A stretch of DNA of 64,000 nt from Lunularia cruciata (GCA_948567375.1 OX419758.1:43353473-43417472), one strand, 5' to 3'. Shown: positions 24,560 through 36,066, numbered from the stretch's first letter. A program made the numbers and translations. The notes: generated from the letters alone by a model not told the origin.

Positions 24560-25838
24560 GTAGTTGAAAACAAAAAAAATTGAATTTTTATTTGTTGAAG
24601 TGGATCAATTGTTGCATTATATTGCATAATTTTTTGATAAATAGGTCTGATCTTTGGGTAAAAGACAATGAAGAAGGAATAGACTTCAACAAAGAATTTG
24701 ATGGAGAATAAGAGGCAAATAATTTCTTCGAGATCCAAGCAAGAGAGTAAATAAAGAAATAGTGATACAAATATGTATTACCTATAATAGGCCAATAAGT
24801 GAGATTTTGAATCCTCAATAAACTTTGTGGTGACAACTTATCAGGAAAATTTATGAATGGTGGTGGTTGTGATTCATTTGATAATGTTAATTTAACAAAG
24901 ATCTAAGAATTTTTCAATGAAGAATTCATCATATAAATGTGTATATTTTATGCAATAATATAGATTCCTGCAAATGGATAATATTCATTGTTGCAATGGT
25001 GAAGAATATGGATGTTTGCATTGAGGAATGTTTATTCTTTGATGCAAATAGCAATTTTGTGCAATGTAGAATATAGATGTTTGCATTGAGGAATGAATCC
25101 TTGCTAAAGTGATATCACTTTTGCAAAATGTGTGTAATGGATGATTCATCTTAAATACAAGACTCTTGAAGGTCTTTGCAAACTGGTCTTTTTGGATTAG
25201 CAAGTCTATGTGAAAGAAGGAGATCTGAATGAGCATGTGAAGAAGAATTAGGATCTAAAGAGAGGAGAGGTGTGTGAAGGAAGGAGGTTCAAAAGGAAGG
25301 GATTGAAGTGAATACTTGGGTTCTTTGATAATAGAGAGTGTGCCAAACATAGAGAAAGGAGTATATTTCCAAAGGAATGAGTGATAAAAAAAGCAGAGGA
25401 GAAAGAAGGAAGAATGGTAGAAATGGAAGAAGGGAAAGAGGGAAAAGATTAGGAAGGAAGACATTTTTGAGAAGAGTGGAAAGAGTGAAAAGTGAGTGAA
25501 TAAGAGATAAAAGGGGTAGAAGGTTGAGATATCATTAAAAGATTGAGGGGAAAGTGGGGTGGAAGATTGAGTGGTAGAGGTAGAAGAGGTAGTTCTATGA
25601 CAAAAATTAGTAATTATGAGAAAGTGTGGAACATGTCAAATATAGAGGATTTCAAGGAAGGAGAATGGCTAATTGGATTCCATGCTAGGTACAATCACAT
25701 GACTTATATTAAGTGAGCCTTGTTGGACAAGCACCAAATTTGGAATTTTCTGGAAGGCATATGAAAGGTTGATCTAGATGCAATGGGACTCAAAGTGTAA
25801 AAGATAGAAGAGAGAAATAGAAGAATGGAAGACTAGAG
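24560..25838. other. No gene; AT-rich then purine-rich DNA
   Basis: A 28-bp sequence starting AGAATAT(G/A)GATGTTTGC occurs at 25003 and again at 25068. Bases 25200-25680 are strongly purine-rich on the plus strand (long AG, GGA and GAAG runs), as in the leader or LTR region of retroelements, but no boundaries could be set. No supported coding frame. Confidence 0.5.
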
Positions 25839-26320
25839 TGTAAGATCACATTGGGACTCTCAAATCAGAGAAATCCCAAATGCCTTACATGAGCTTGGGC
25901 TTTGGTATTTATAAGAAACATACAAGGCTCTTGGGAAGTTCCCAAGGAAGCTTCCTACTAGAAGCCGCCTTCTTGGAGTGCAAGCTAAGCCAATTGGGAC
26001 ATTTCTAATGAAGTTTTCTCTTAGGAGCCATATACTTGGCATGCAAGCTAAGCTAGTTGAGGAAGCTTTCTAAGAAACTTCCTCTTAGAAGCTTCCTACT
26101 TAGCATACATGTTACTCAATGCTTGGAAGGTACCAAGAAGTTTCCTAGATGCTTTTAGAACATTCTTAGAATGATCAACTAATTTGGCCTATTTGCTAAC
26201 TCATTTATTAGTCTCTATTAACTTGTCTACTAACTCCATATTGTTATATATCTCCATACTGCTAGTTGGTGATGTATTCATTGCCATGGAATCTTCAAAC
26301 TCTTATATGGTAGTTATGCA
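25839..26320 (-). mobile_element. Possible LTR or 3' end of the minus-strand chromovirus
   Basis: The minus-strand chromovirus relic ends its chromodomain near 26320. The following DNA (25839-26320) has a TATAAATA box on the minus strand near 25910, and a possible LTR end reading GATCTTACA on the minus strand (bases 25839-25847). It also contains a degenerate repeat of AGGAAGCTTCCTACTAGAAGC and AGAAACTTCCTCTTAGAAGC types (25948-26110). The upstream LTR border and a second copy were not found, so the call rests on position and composition. Confidence 0.3.
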
Positions 26321-28048
26321 TTGTGGAGATGAGAAAAAGGCTTCCATGTGGCATCATAAAGAGAATACCCTTTCCAAAGGATTTTATACTCAATGTGTCA
26401 TTGGCGGCCATGTTGGATGTTGCAATGTGCAAGGATACAATTAACTTCATACTCCTCATGATTGTTGACAAGGATGGGGAAGAGGGGGGTTACACATGAG
26501 TAAAAAAGAAAGATGGATTCAAAACAAAGGGTTTCAACTTTGAAACATAAAAGACATGGTGGATTTGCATATGCCTAGCCAAGGCAAGTCAATAAGCAAC
26601 AAGAGAAATGATTTGATTAACATCAAATGGACCTACTTAATTGGAAGCAAGTTTACAAACTTGGGTATCAAGGGAGAAGGGCTGGTTAATAGAAGATAGC
26701 ATGACCTTATCACCTAGTTGAAAGATGAGATCATGATGCTTGTGATCAACATCTTGCTTTTGTTGATTTTGAGCAACAAGGAGATGAGATTTGGCTTGTT
26801 GTAAGGATTTAGATTTTGTGAACAAGAAGGTGGAAGTATGAGGAACATGAGATGGCAGGAGCAAGAAGGGAATCTAGAACAAGTGGGTCTTGGCCAAAAT
26901 TAAGGAAGAAAGGAGAGAATCCAATGCTTACATGCTTGGAGTTATTAAAGGTAAACTCAACAACCACAAGGCAAACATCCCAATTTATATGGTGAATATA
27001 AATAAAGGCAGAAAGCATATACTCCAAGGTGGAATTTTCATGTTTGGTTTGCACATTGGTTTGAGGATGATAGGTTGTGGACAAAGCAAGCTTTGTGCCA
27101 AGTAGCTTGAAGAGTGTTTGCCAAAATTTACCAATGAATCAAGGATCATGGTAGGATATGAGAACCCCTGGCATCCCATGGTGCTTGAAGATAGTGTCAA
27201 AGTAAATATTGGCTAGCATGGGAGCATCCACAATGGGTGCCAAATGAATCTGCTTGCTAAGTTTATTGACAAACATCACAATGACGGTATGATCCTAATC
27301 CATTTTGGATAAGGATGTGATGAGTGCAAGACTTACATGTTTCCATTGGGCAATTAGGATAGGAAGTAGGTGAAGGAGTCCACCCAATTTCTAATTCCTA
27401 ACTTTGTTATGTTGGCAACTCTTACAAGATCAAACAAACTCTCTAACTTCTTGTGCCATGTTTTGGCCACCAACACTGATGTTATAGGGTACTTAGGGTT
27501 TTATCCACACCCAAATGGCTAACTATTGGTAAATTGTGAGCTTCTTGAAGCCACATAAGCTAGAGGTCATCCATAGTTGGAATATAGATTCAATTCTCAC
27601 AAAATAGAAGGCCTTCCTTGAAGGAAAAAGTGTTGTACTCCTAGTCATGCACTACAAGATGACTTTGCACCAAGTGAAAGAAGTGGTCTTGTTGTAAAGC
27701 AATATTGAATGCCATGTATACCTTTGAGTCAATTGACACTATGGTGATTGTTGCTACCATGGGAGAATTGAGAAGAAGCTTCAAATTAGTATGTCATGAT
27801 AGGGCATTGGGAATGATATGGAACCTACCAAGTTTGTACTCAAGCTTGATGTCAAAAAATTATAGTTGCTTCTCCTATCGATGATGTTGACTCTTCATGT
27901 GCTCCAAAATGTAAGATCTACAACAAAAGTTTGTGATTGATTTGCATGATCCCTTGTTTCTCCAAGAGATAATGCCTCTATACCTTTGTGGCATATACTA
28001 TTGCTAGTTGTTCTTGGCCTCAAGTAGAGTAATTCCTTTCTATGGTAT
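26320..28048 (-). pseudogene. Truncated minus-strand Ty3/gypsy chromovirus relic (RNase H, integrase, chromodomain)
   Basis: Read on the minus strand from 28048 downwards. RNase H end (about 28040-27930, with ERNYST, then QEQLAIVYAT and HYLL). Integrase core (about 27084-26900, opening with MSTTYHPQTN as in the block that carries the third catalytic residue; the catalytic Glu of the usual QTE is replaced in QTKHE). Integrase C-terminal tether (26640-26500, with HVFYVSKLKP). Chromodomain (about 26455-26320, with EEYEV, then LWKGYS and ATWKP). Stops interrupt every block. Gag, protease and reverse transcriptase are absent; the frame breaks off exactly where the LTR of the plus-strand element begins (28049). 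It is therefore an older insertion cut by the younger element or by a rearrangement. Confidence 0.75.
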
Positions 28049-28786
28049 TGTAATACCAAGAGCTAGCCATATGATCTAGATGTGAAATTTGGTTTGGTAA
28101 CATCAAGAATGATGTTATACATGATGGTCAAAATAGATCAGATAGAAGTAACACCAAAAGAGTACTTCTACAAATAGAGCAGAAACCAAAATAGATTTGA
28201 GAACCTAAGAACCAATAGCTAGACATATGATTTAAAGGTGAGAATTGGTTTGGTAACATCTGGAAGGATGTTACACATGATGGACTAAATAGATCAGAAA
28301 GAGGTATCACCAAAAGGGGACTTCTACTAATAGATTAGGAACCAAAATATGCTTGAAATCATTGAAGGCAATTTCGAAGGGTTAAATGGATGAATTAGGC
28401 CTAAAAAATGTGCAGATGCCCCCCTCCCCCAATGAAGGAAAGGCTGGCCTTCCCTCCCCCTTGCTTTGTCTCATCGAGAGCTTTCCAACAATACCTTACG
28501 TGATTCTAAGACTCCTATAGGAAGATTCCCTAAAATATTCCCTACAGTCAAAGCTTGTTTGACCAACCAGATAGGACCTAGACCGACATGTCACCCATCC
28601 AAGTAAGTAATCCAAGGGTGGAGCTTGTTGACATGTCACCTATCTGTGTGCCTAATCCTATGGTGGAGCTTCCTTGGAGGAGATCCTCTTTGTCTATATA
28701 ATAAAGAGAAGGTGCTCCTTTGTGGACACCAAATGTTAAGTGTGTTATCTGTGTTTTCTCTCTTCTCTTGTCCTCGGAGTATTACA
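28049..28786 (+). repeat. 5' LTR (738 bp)
   Basis: Starts TGTAATACCAAGAG and ends CTCGGAGTATTACA, so the termini are TG..CA within a short inverted repeat (TGTAATAC / GTATTACA). It contains an internal tandem duplication: an ACCAA(G/T)AGCTAG(C/A)CATATGAT unit begins at 28055 and again at 28211 (period 156). A likely promoter TATA box, TATATAATAAAG, is near 28694. The 3' LTR at 34635 has the same length and layout. Confidence 0.93.
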
Positions 28787-28787
28787 G

Positions 28788-28799
28788 TGGTATCAGAGC
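28788..28799 (+). promoter_or_regulatory. Primer-binding site for initiator Met tRNA
   Basis: TGGTATCAGAGC lies one base after the 5' LTR. This is the standard plant retrotransposon sequence complementary to the 3' end of the initiator methionine tRNA, where minus-strand DNA synthesis starts. Confidence 0.92.
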
Positions 28800-28926
28800 A
28801 AGTGTCTTAGTCCAAGAGAGTGGATCATCCCTCTTGGAAGAGCACAAACTATTGAAATTGAGTAATTTGAGGTGGAGAACATAGAGTAATTGCTAGACTT
28901 AGGAAGGACTTTAGAGGGCAGACGGG

Positions 28927-30348
28927 ATGGATGCACCGGGAGGACAATTTCCCACACCTAGCTTTCCATTCCCGAATCCATTCCACATCAAGGTTATGTA
29001 CATCCAGCGTGAGCAAATGAGAGTATCGCTAGTTTATCACTTTGGCACAAAATTCATGGATAGGGTGATGAACTCACCAAACCCGGTGATTCTACCTGTG
29101 GTGATATATGACAAAGAGTAAGATTTGACAATCTACATTCTATTATGATAATATGGATGTGAATGTCCCAAATCCTCTCCCTTTCAACACTCAAGTAGAA
29201 ATCCATTATGTAGTGAGACCAAAAGTGATGTTTAGAGATTTTGTGGTTAGGAATTTTGGCGAGGAGTATTATCAACAAGTGATAGCTTCTGAGGTTCCAA
29301 TGGTAGTTCAAATAGTTTGTGCGCCTTCCAGAGTGATCATATTGACTCTGTATTGGAGTAGACATTAGCAATTGAGTGTTGTAGGAACCATGGATCCACA
29401 ATTGCAAGAGATGGTGCAAGGAATGCAAGGGATGTTGAATGAATTTTGAGAGATTAAGATGATCATTGAGACATTACAAAGCGAAGTGCAAATCCTTAGG
29501 AATGATCAAGCCATGCAAGAAGAAGAGCCATCTCAAAACCTAGTACCTACAACTGAAGTACTTGGAGAGGCACTTGGGCCTATGAACCCTATCAACAATG
29601 AAGCCACATTGCTACTCCAGATGAAGAAGACCTGCAACATTGAGCCTTACAAGGTGCAACGTATGATAGGAGTAGTGTAAAAATTAGATCTCAAGAAAGA
29701 ATCAATATTTCTGATTGTTCTCAACAGAGATCACGGAGCATGCTACAGACGTGTTTGCATGTGGGTACTTGACCAATAAAGCCCTCACATGGTATGATGC
29801 TTGGGAACGATCCATGTTGGTAGAGAGAAGGGAGGTCACATGGACAATAATGCAAGAAGGATTGCTGAAGAATTTCCAGTTGGTGGATTCTCTGTAGATG
29901 GCTCAAACCCGACTATGGGGATTGAGACAAAAGAATAGCATACAAGAGTATGTGGAGGCATTTCTGGATCTACAAGTTGCAATAACCGACATGAGTCTAG
30001 CAGAGGCTGTTGACAATTTCAAACAAGAGTTAAAGGAGAAGATTCGCCAAGAAGTCATGGTGCAAAATCCTCATACGATATTTGAAGCCATTGCTTGTGC
30101 ATAGAGAATAACAAGAGCATTGGGTGGAGGTGAAGGAGTGGTTCCACCTCAACATTATCGGGCAGAAATGCCACACATGGGTGGACCAGTACCGATGGAA
30201 TTGGGCAACCTTCAATTTCAAGATTGAGGAGCACAACCGCTTCAAGGGGAGCATGGACGGGTAGAAGAACAAAGAGAAGGAGTCCCACGAGGAAAACAAT
30301 GTTGTTGTTACAATTGTGGCAGTATTGGGCACATATCTACCAACTATC
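28927..30348 (+). pseudogene. gag pseudogene, 5' part
   Basis: Capsid (nucleocapsid precursor) gene of the element, broken by stops at about 29121, 29368, 29680 and 29897. The first frame starts MDAPGGQFPTPSFPFPNP at 28927. The retrotransposon gag capsid domain is clear at about 29720-30100 (KALTWYDAWE, then LLKNFQ, QTRLWGLRQ, SIQEYVEAFLDLQ and EKIRQEVMVQNPHTIFEAI). The end (about 30297-30348) is the start of a CCHC zinc knuckle, with CYNCGSIGHISTN. The solo LTR is inserted within that knuckle, and the rest of gag continues at 31092. The expected last knuckle Cys is not present at its usual spacing. Confidence 0.85.
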
Positions 30349-31091
30349 TGTAATACCAAGAGCTAGCCATATGATCTAGATTTGAAATTTGGTTTGGTAA
30401 CATCTAGAATGATGTTATACATGATGGTCAAAATAGATAAGATAGAAGTATCACCAAAAGAGTACTTCTACTAATAGGGCAGAAATCGAAATAGACTTGA
30501 GAACCTTAGAACCAATAGCTAGACATATGATTTAAAGGTGAGAATTGGTTTGGTAAAATTTGGAAAGATGTTACACATGATAGACTAAACAGATCAGAAA
30601 GAGGTATCACCAAAAGGGGACTTCTACTAATAGAGTATGAACCGAAATATGCCTGAAATCTTTGAAGGTAATTTTGGAGGCCTAAACGGATGAATTAGGC
30701 CTCGAAAATGTGCAGATTCAACCCCCCCCCCCCAAAAGAAGGCAAGGCTGGCCTTCCCTCTCCCTTGCTTTGTCTCGTTGAGAGCTTTCCAATGGTACCT
30801 TATGTGATTTTGAGATTCCTACAAGAAGATTCCCTAAAAGATTCCCTCCGATCAAAGCTTGTTTGACCTACCAGATAGGACCTAGACCAGACATGTCACC
30901 CATCCAAGTAAGTAATCCAAGGGTGGAGCTTGCTGACATGTCACCTATCTGTGTCTCTAATCCTATGGTGGAGCTTCCTTGGAAGAGATCCTCTTTGGCT
31001 ATATAATAAAGAGAAGGTGCTCCCTTGGGGCATCGATTGTTTGAGTGTGCAATATGTGTTTTCTCTCTTCTCTTGTCCTCGGAGTATTACA
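30349..31091 (+). mobile_element. Solo LTR of the same family, nested in gag
   Basis: A 743-bp LTR with the same TGTAATACC..GTATTACA ends and the same internal 156-bp duplication as the element's own LTRs. It has no primer site after it. It is flanked on both sides by the 5-bp direct repeat CTATC (30344-30348 and 31092-31096), the target duplication of an integrated element. A related full-length copy therefore inserted into gag and was later reduced to one LTR by LTR-LTR recombination. It is slightly longer and, by eye, more diverged than the outer LTRs, including a longer run of C at about 30721. Confidence 0.95.
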
Positions 31092-34000
31092 CTATCACAC
31101 TTGTTTCCCTAGAGGCCCTCGAGCTTTGTATAGGCAATCTTTGAACAACATGGAGAGGTGCATTGAAGACAAGGAGGTGGAAATCACTTTGGAAAATGAA
31201 GATCGCTAGTAAATGTACCTTGCGGCCTTACTTGCTCAATAAGGAAGAAGAGAAGCAAGAGAAGGAAGAAGACTAATGCACAAAGATCCCAAAAGGCAAC
31301 CTCACAATTGATTGTCATGAATGGAGTCCTAAAAGGCAATCAAGTGAGAGTATTAATCAATCCGAGAGCAATAGAGAATTTCTTATCTCGCTCTATTGCA
31401 ATAAGATTTGGAATGGATCTAGAGAGAAATAGGAGTGAAGAAGTAGAGTTGCCTAACGGGCAAACAAAGAGGATTGAATCATTATCTAGACAGGTAACAC
31501 TCTTTGTAGGAGAATATCAAGAAGCAATTGAGTGGCAAGTGATACAATTAGCTCGTTATGATGCAATCTTAGGCATGCCATGGATGGAGCATTACAACCC
31601 TATGGTAGATTGGAGGAAGAAAGTAGTGAGAACCCACCAATGGTCAATCATTGGGGTTAAAGAAAAATCACCCAGGAAGGATCTGCCTCTATATGTCATT
31701 GGGACTGCAACTGTTCATAAGACCAATAGATGTTTCATAGGTCTAATAAGAGAAGTTCAGAGTGCACAACTCGATGAAAAAATTCCTGATAAATTCAAGG
31801 CTATGGTGGATGAATTTCAAGATGTCTTTCTCAATGATCTACCCCTAAGATTACCACCAAAAAAGAGAGTAGATCATAAAATTGAGACAATCCCGTGGAA
31901 GACACCTCCTTGTAAGGCCCCATATCGCCTATCACCTCATGAGTTGGAGGAGTGTAAGACTCAAATTGAGGAGATGTTGCAAAAGGGGTTCATCCAACCT
32001 AGCGTATCACCATATAGGGCTCCTGTCTTGTTTGTGAAGAAGAAGGATGGTATAATGCGCATGTGCATTGACTATCGAGGTCTCAATCAGCAAACAGTAA
32101 AGAACAAATACCCCTTACCTTGCATGGATGACCTGTTTGATCAACTCCATAGAGCAAGATACTTCACCAAATTGGACTTGAAGAGCGGTTACAATCAAAT
32201 CCAAATTGCAGAGGAGGATGTGTACAAAACTGCCTTTTGAACCAAGTATGGCCACTTCAAGTATCTTGTGATGCCTTTTGGCCTCACCAATGCACCTGCC
32301 ACTTTCATGAGTCTAATGAATGACATATTTTGTCCATACTTGGATAAGTCTATTATTGTCTTCTTGGACAATATCTTAGTATACAATAGCACGATGACGG
32401 AACACAAACAACATCTACAAGAGATCCTCCAGATTCTAAGATAGAATCGATTGTATGCCAAAATCTCAAAGTGCAAGTTTGGCAAGTCTGAAGTAGACTA
32501 CTTGGGGCATAGAGTAAGTGCAAAGGGCATTCAAGTATTGATAGATAAAATAGAGGTCATTCAAAAATGGCATGCCCCAAAAGATCAAACTCAACTCAAG
32601 AGCTTCTTGGGGTTGATGGGATTTTATCGTAGATTTGTCAAGGACTTCTCCAAGGTTGCACAACCTTTAACGACACTACTTGGCAAGGGGAAGAAGTGGA
32701 CATGGAGAACCGCACAAGAGTTGGCCTTTCAAGAATTAAGCCACCTTGCTACATGCACCAATCTTGAAGTGGTATGACCCAAAACGACCAATCAAGTTGG
32801 TACAAATGCATCAAGCGTAGCAATAGGAGCAGTCCTACAACAAGAGTGGCATGACGGATGGCATCCAATTGCATATTTCTCTCAAAAGTTGTTACCAGCA
32901 GAGCGCAACTACCACACCATAGAACAAGAAGAGTTGGCTATTGTTATGGCAACCAAGCATTGGAAGCACTATCTGGGCAAGAAGGTATTTGTAGTAGAGA
33001 CAGACCACAAACCTCTAGTCTACCTCAAGATGCAAAATGATCTATCTTGTCACTAGATTTGGTAGGCAAAGTAGCAACAATGCTTCAACATGTCAATCAT
33101 CTATGTGGAAGGTAAGAAGCAACTTGTAGATGCATTCACCCGCTTGCCAATGGCAAACAACTTGGTGACAGAGGTTAAGATTAACCTTGAATTCTGGCTG
33201 CTACAAAAACTGATCCGTAGATTGTAGAGCGCAATCATCCAAAGGCGTCACCAGTACCCAAGGACTCACCTTTCATGATGGCAGATTATGGATCCCAAAT
33301 GTCCCAACACTTACGCATCACCATTCTAGCAGAATGTCATGATTCGGCCGTTGCAGGTCATGTTGGAGTAGACAAGACCTTGGATGCAGTCCAACGCCAT
33401 TACTATTGGTCCAAGATGAGCAACGACGTGATGGACTATGTGCACACCTGCCTACTTTGTCAACACAACAAAGCTTCTAATCAAGCTCCTAGAGGGCTCC
33501 TTCAACCTCGCTCCATGCCTACCCAACGTTGGGAACAAGTGAGTATGGATCTCGTCTATGAACTACCCAAGACCACCTTAGGGTTTGACTCTATCGTGGT
33601 CTTTGTGGACTGGCTCAACAAAATGATTCATATACACCCTACCACCAAAGATGTGACCACTCCACAACTAGCTCAATTATACTTAAATGCAGTCTTCTCT
33701 CACCATGGCTTGTCTAGAGTACTTATCACCGATAGAGGCACTCAATTCACCAATTTGTTTTGGCAAACACTCTTTGGTTTCTTCAAAACCAAGTTGGCCA
33801 TGTCCACAGTTTACCACACACAAACAGATGGCCAAACAGAGCGGGCTAATCGCATGATTGAAGACATGTTACGCGGCTTCACCTTAAAAGAGCAAGAGAG
33901 GTGGGATATCCTACTCCCATTGGTGGAATTTGCTTACAACAATTTAGTGAATGCATCCACCCAAGTCACTCTGTTCTTCCTCATGTATGGTGAGCATCCC

Positions 34001-34560
34001 TTCACACCTTCTAGCTTGATGAAGATCTGTCCAGTGGCTACCAAGGTCGATGCAATCAACACATTTGTTTCTAGAATCCAAGACGGTGTGGAGAGCGCCA
34101 AGCACAGATTACAAATTGCACAAAATTGACAGAAGCGGTATGTTGATGCACACCGTAGGCACATGGAGTTCAATGTTGGGGATCAAGTGTGGCTATTGAC
34201 AACCAACCTCACATTAGTTGGACCTTGTAAGCTCAAACCTCGTTTTATTGGGCCTTTCTTGATTCTTTGTCGTGTCGGCGCTATGGCCTATCACCTTGAG
34301 CTACCACCACACATGAAGATCCATCTTGTGTTCCATGTTTCCCTACTACACAGATATGCTCTCCGATTAGGCTAGAGTCATTCTACACAAGACATTTAAC
34401 CTTGTCCGACACTCATTGATGGCATAGAGGAATATGAAGTGGAGCGTATTCTCCAAAAATGCATATGTGGTACTTGCCATCCACGGGTAGACTATCTAGT
34501 ACAGTGGAAAGGTTAACCCCTCTATGAAGCAACATGGGAGCCTGTTGCCAATTTGACATA
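31092..34560 (+). pseudogene. gag end and pol pseudogene (protease, RT, RNase H, integrase, chromodomain)
   Basis: Protease at about 31308-31620: the catalytic D-(S/T)-G-A motif has become NPRA (Asn at 31359-31361), while ENFLS and the later AILGMPW are kept. Reverse transcriptase at about 31790-32700: DYRGLN and LDLKSGY are present, but the second Asp of the catalytic DD pair is Asn (LDN, 32367-32372). Stops are at 32238 (TGA, at a position that is usually Arg, as in CGA to TGA decay) and about 32442. RNase H follows 32790-33170, with the first catalytic Asp replaced in TNASS. Integrase at 33275-34375 keeps a zinc finger (H..H, then CLLC) and the three acidic core residues (MDL, ITDRGTQF, QTERAN). 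The chromodomain at about 34420-34545 has EEYEVERIL, LVQWKG, a stop where Tyr is usual, and YEATWEP. Confidence 0.9.
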
Positions 34561-34619
34561 TGCACCGGTGTTGGTGCAAGCATTTGAGCAACAATTACAC
34601 AACGAGGACGTTGTGTCTT

Positions 34620-34632
34620 AAAAGGAAGGAGG
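34620..34632 (+). promoter_or_regulatory. Polypurine tract
   Basis: AAAAGGAAGGAGG sits two bases before the 3' LTR start (TATG boundary at 34633-34636). It is the plus-strand primer site of the retroelement. Confidence 0.85.
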
Positions 34633-34634
34633 TA

Positions 34635-35372
34635 TGTAATACCAAGAGATAGCCATATGATCTAGAGATGAAATTTGGTTTGGTAACATCTAGAATGATG
34701 TTATATATGATGATCAAAATAGATCAGATAGAAGTATCACCAAAAGAGTACTTTTACTAATAGAGCAAAAATCAAAATAGACTTGAGAACCTTGGAACCA
34801 ATAGCTAGACATATGATTTAAAGGTGAGAATTGGTTTGGTAACATCTAGAAAGATGTTACACATGATGGACTAAATAGATCAGAAAGAGGTATCACCAAA
34901 AGGGGACTTCTACTAATAGATTAGGAACCAAAATATGCTTGAAATCATTGAAGGCAATTTTGGAGGTCTAAACAGATGAATTAGGCCTCAAAAATGTGCA
35001 AATTCCCCCCTCCCCTAATGAAGGAAAGGTTGGCCTTCCCTCCTCCCTATTTTGTCTCATCGAGAGCTTTCCAACGGTACCTTACGTGATTCTAAGACTC
35101 CTATAGGAAGATTCCCTAAAAGATTCCCTCCGGTCAAAGCTTGTTTGACCAACCAGATAGGACCTAGACCGACATGTCACCCATCCAAGTAAGTAATCCA
35201 AGGGTGGAGCTTGTTGACATGTCAACTATCTGTGTGCCTAATCCTATGGTGGAGCTTCCTTGGAGGAGATCCTCTTTGTCTATATAATAAAGAGAAGGTG
35301 CTCCTTTGTGGACACCGAATGTTGAATATGTAATTTGTGTTTTCTCTCTTCTCTTGTCCTTGGAGTATTACA
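34635..35372 (+). repeat. 3' LTR (738 bp)
   Basis: TGTAATACCAAGAGATAG at its start, ending TTGGAGTATTACA. Same length as the 5' LTR and the same internal 156-bp duplication and TATATAATAAAG box (near 35281), with scattered substitutions. Confidence 0.93.
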
Positions 35373-36066
35373 ATTTTCTCCTCTCAAATTACTCAGTCTC
35401 AATAGCCCGTGTTCCTCCAAGAGGGATTATCCACTCTCATGAATTAAAACACTACTCTAATATCTTTGTAATACTTCAAGGACATGAGAACTCTCCACGA
35501 GAAACACAAGAGATAAAATACAAAGCTTTACACTCAATACTCCGATGCCCCAAAGGAGCACATTGTCTTTATATATAACAAAGAAGATCCCTTCAAAGGA
35601 AGCTTCACCCTTGGATCAAATACGTTGATTGTGACATGTCATTGAGCTCCACCCTTAGATTAGCTGTATGGATGGGTGCCATGTTGGTCCTTGTCCTATT
35701 TGGTTGGTCAAACTTGTTTGACCAAAGTGAATCTTTAAGGAATCTTCCTATAGGAAGCTCAAAATTGCATAGGTGAAGTACCATTGGAAAGCTCTTGATG
35801 AGAAAAATAGTTGGGAGGAGAGAAGGCAAGCCTTTTCCCATAACAAGAAGGAAAAATTATCATTTTTGAGGCCTAATTCATCCATTTAGGCCTTTGAAAT
35901 TGAATCTGAAGTTTTTAGGGTGTCTTCAACTCTTGCCCTATTAGTTGAACTACTCTTTTGGTGAAACCTCTATTTAATCTACTTAGTCCATCATATAGGA
36001 CATCCTTTTAGATGTTACTAAGCTAGTTTCCGCTTCTAGATAATATGTCTAGCTAATGGTATTACA
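35373..36066 (-). mobile_element. Inverted LTR and leader of a related, older element
   Basis: On the minus strand, 36066-35467 is an LTR of the same family: it begins TGTAATACCATTAGCTAGAC and ends near GAAGTATTACA. It is about 600 bp and has only one copy of the unit that is duplicated in the 738-bp LTRs. It is followed on the minus strand (35466-35373) by leader sequence matching the reverse complement of the plus element's leader (for example CTCAAATTACTCA and CCAAGAGGGAT on the plus strand, compared with 28835-28885). The primer site itself is degraded. The leader stops exactly where the plus element's 3' LTR ends, so the older element has been truncated or interrupted there. Confidence 0.85.

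Larger units (their letters stand above)
28049..35372 (+). mobile_element. Full-length inactive chromovirus (Ty3/gypsy LTR retrotransposon) with nested solo LTR
   Basis: A complete element of about 7.3 kb. Order: 5' LTR (28049-28786), primer-binding site, gag, protease, reverse transcriptase, RNase H, integrase, chromodomain, polypurine tract, 3' LTR (34635-35372). The pol order and chromodomain place it among chromoviruses. About 0.74 kb of its length is a later solo LTR of the same family (30349-31091). The bases next to the LTRs (GGTAT before, ATTTT after) do not form a target duplication, so one flank has probably been rearranged. Stops, frameshifts and lost catalytic residues show that it cannot move by itself. 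The two LTRs look very similar by eye, which argues for a fairly recent insertion. Confidence 0.93.

Noticed and set aside
26490-26494. TGTAACCCC on the minus strand taken as an LTR start of the minus-strand chromovirus
   Set aside because: Translation of the minus strand continues through it from the integrase tether into the chromodomain (26455-26320), so it is internal coding sequence.
28625-28810. Open frame on the plus strand in the 5' LTR (and its twin at 30930-31112)
   Set aside because: The same frame recurs because the LTR sequence recurs; it crosses the TATA box and the LTR end and is not a gene.
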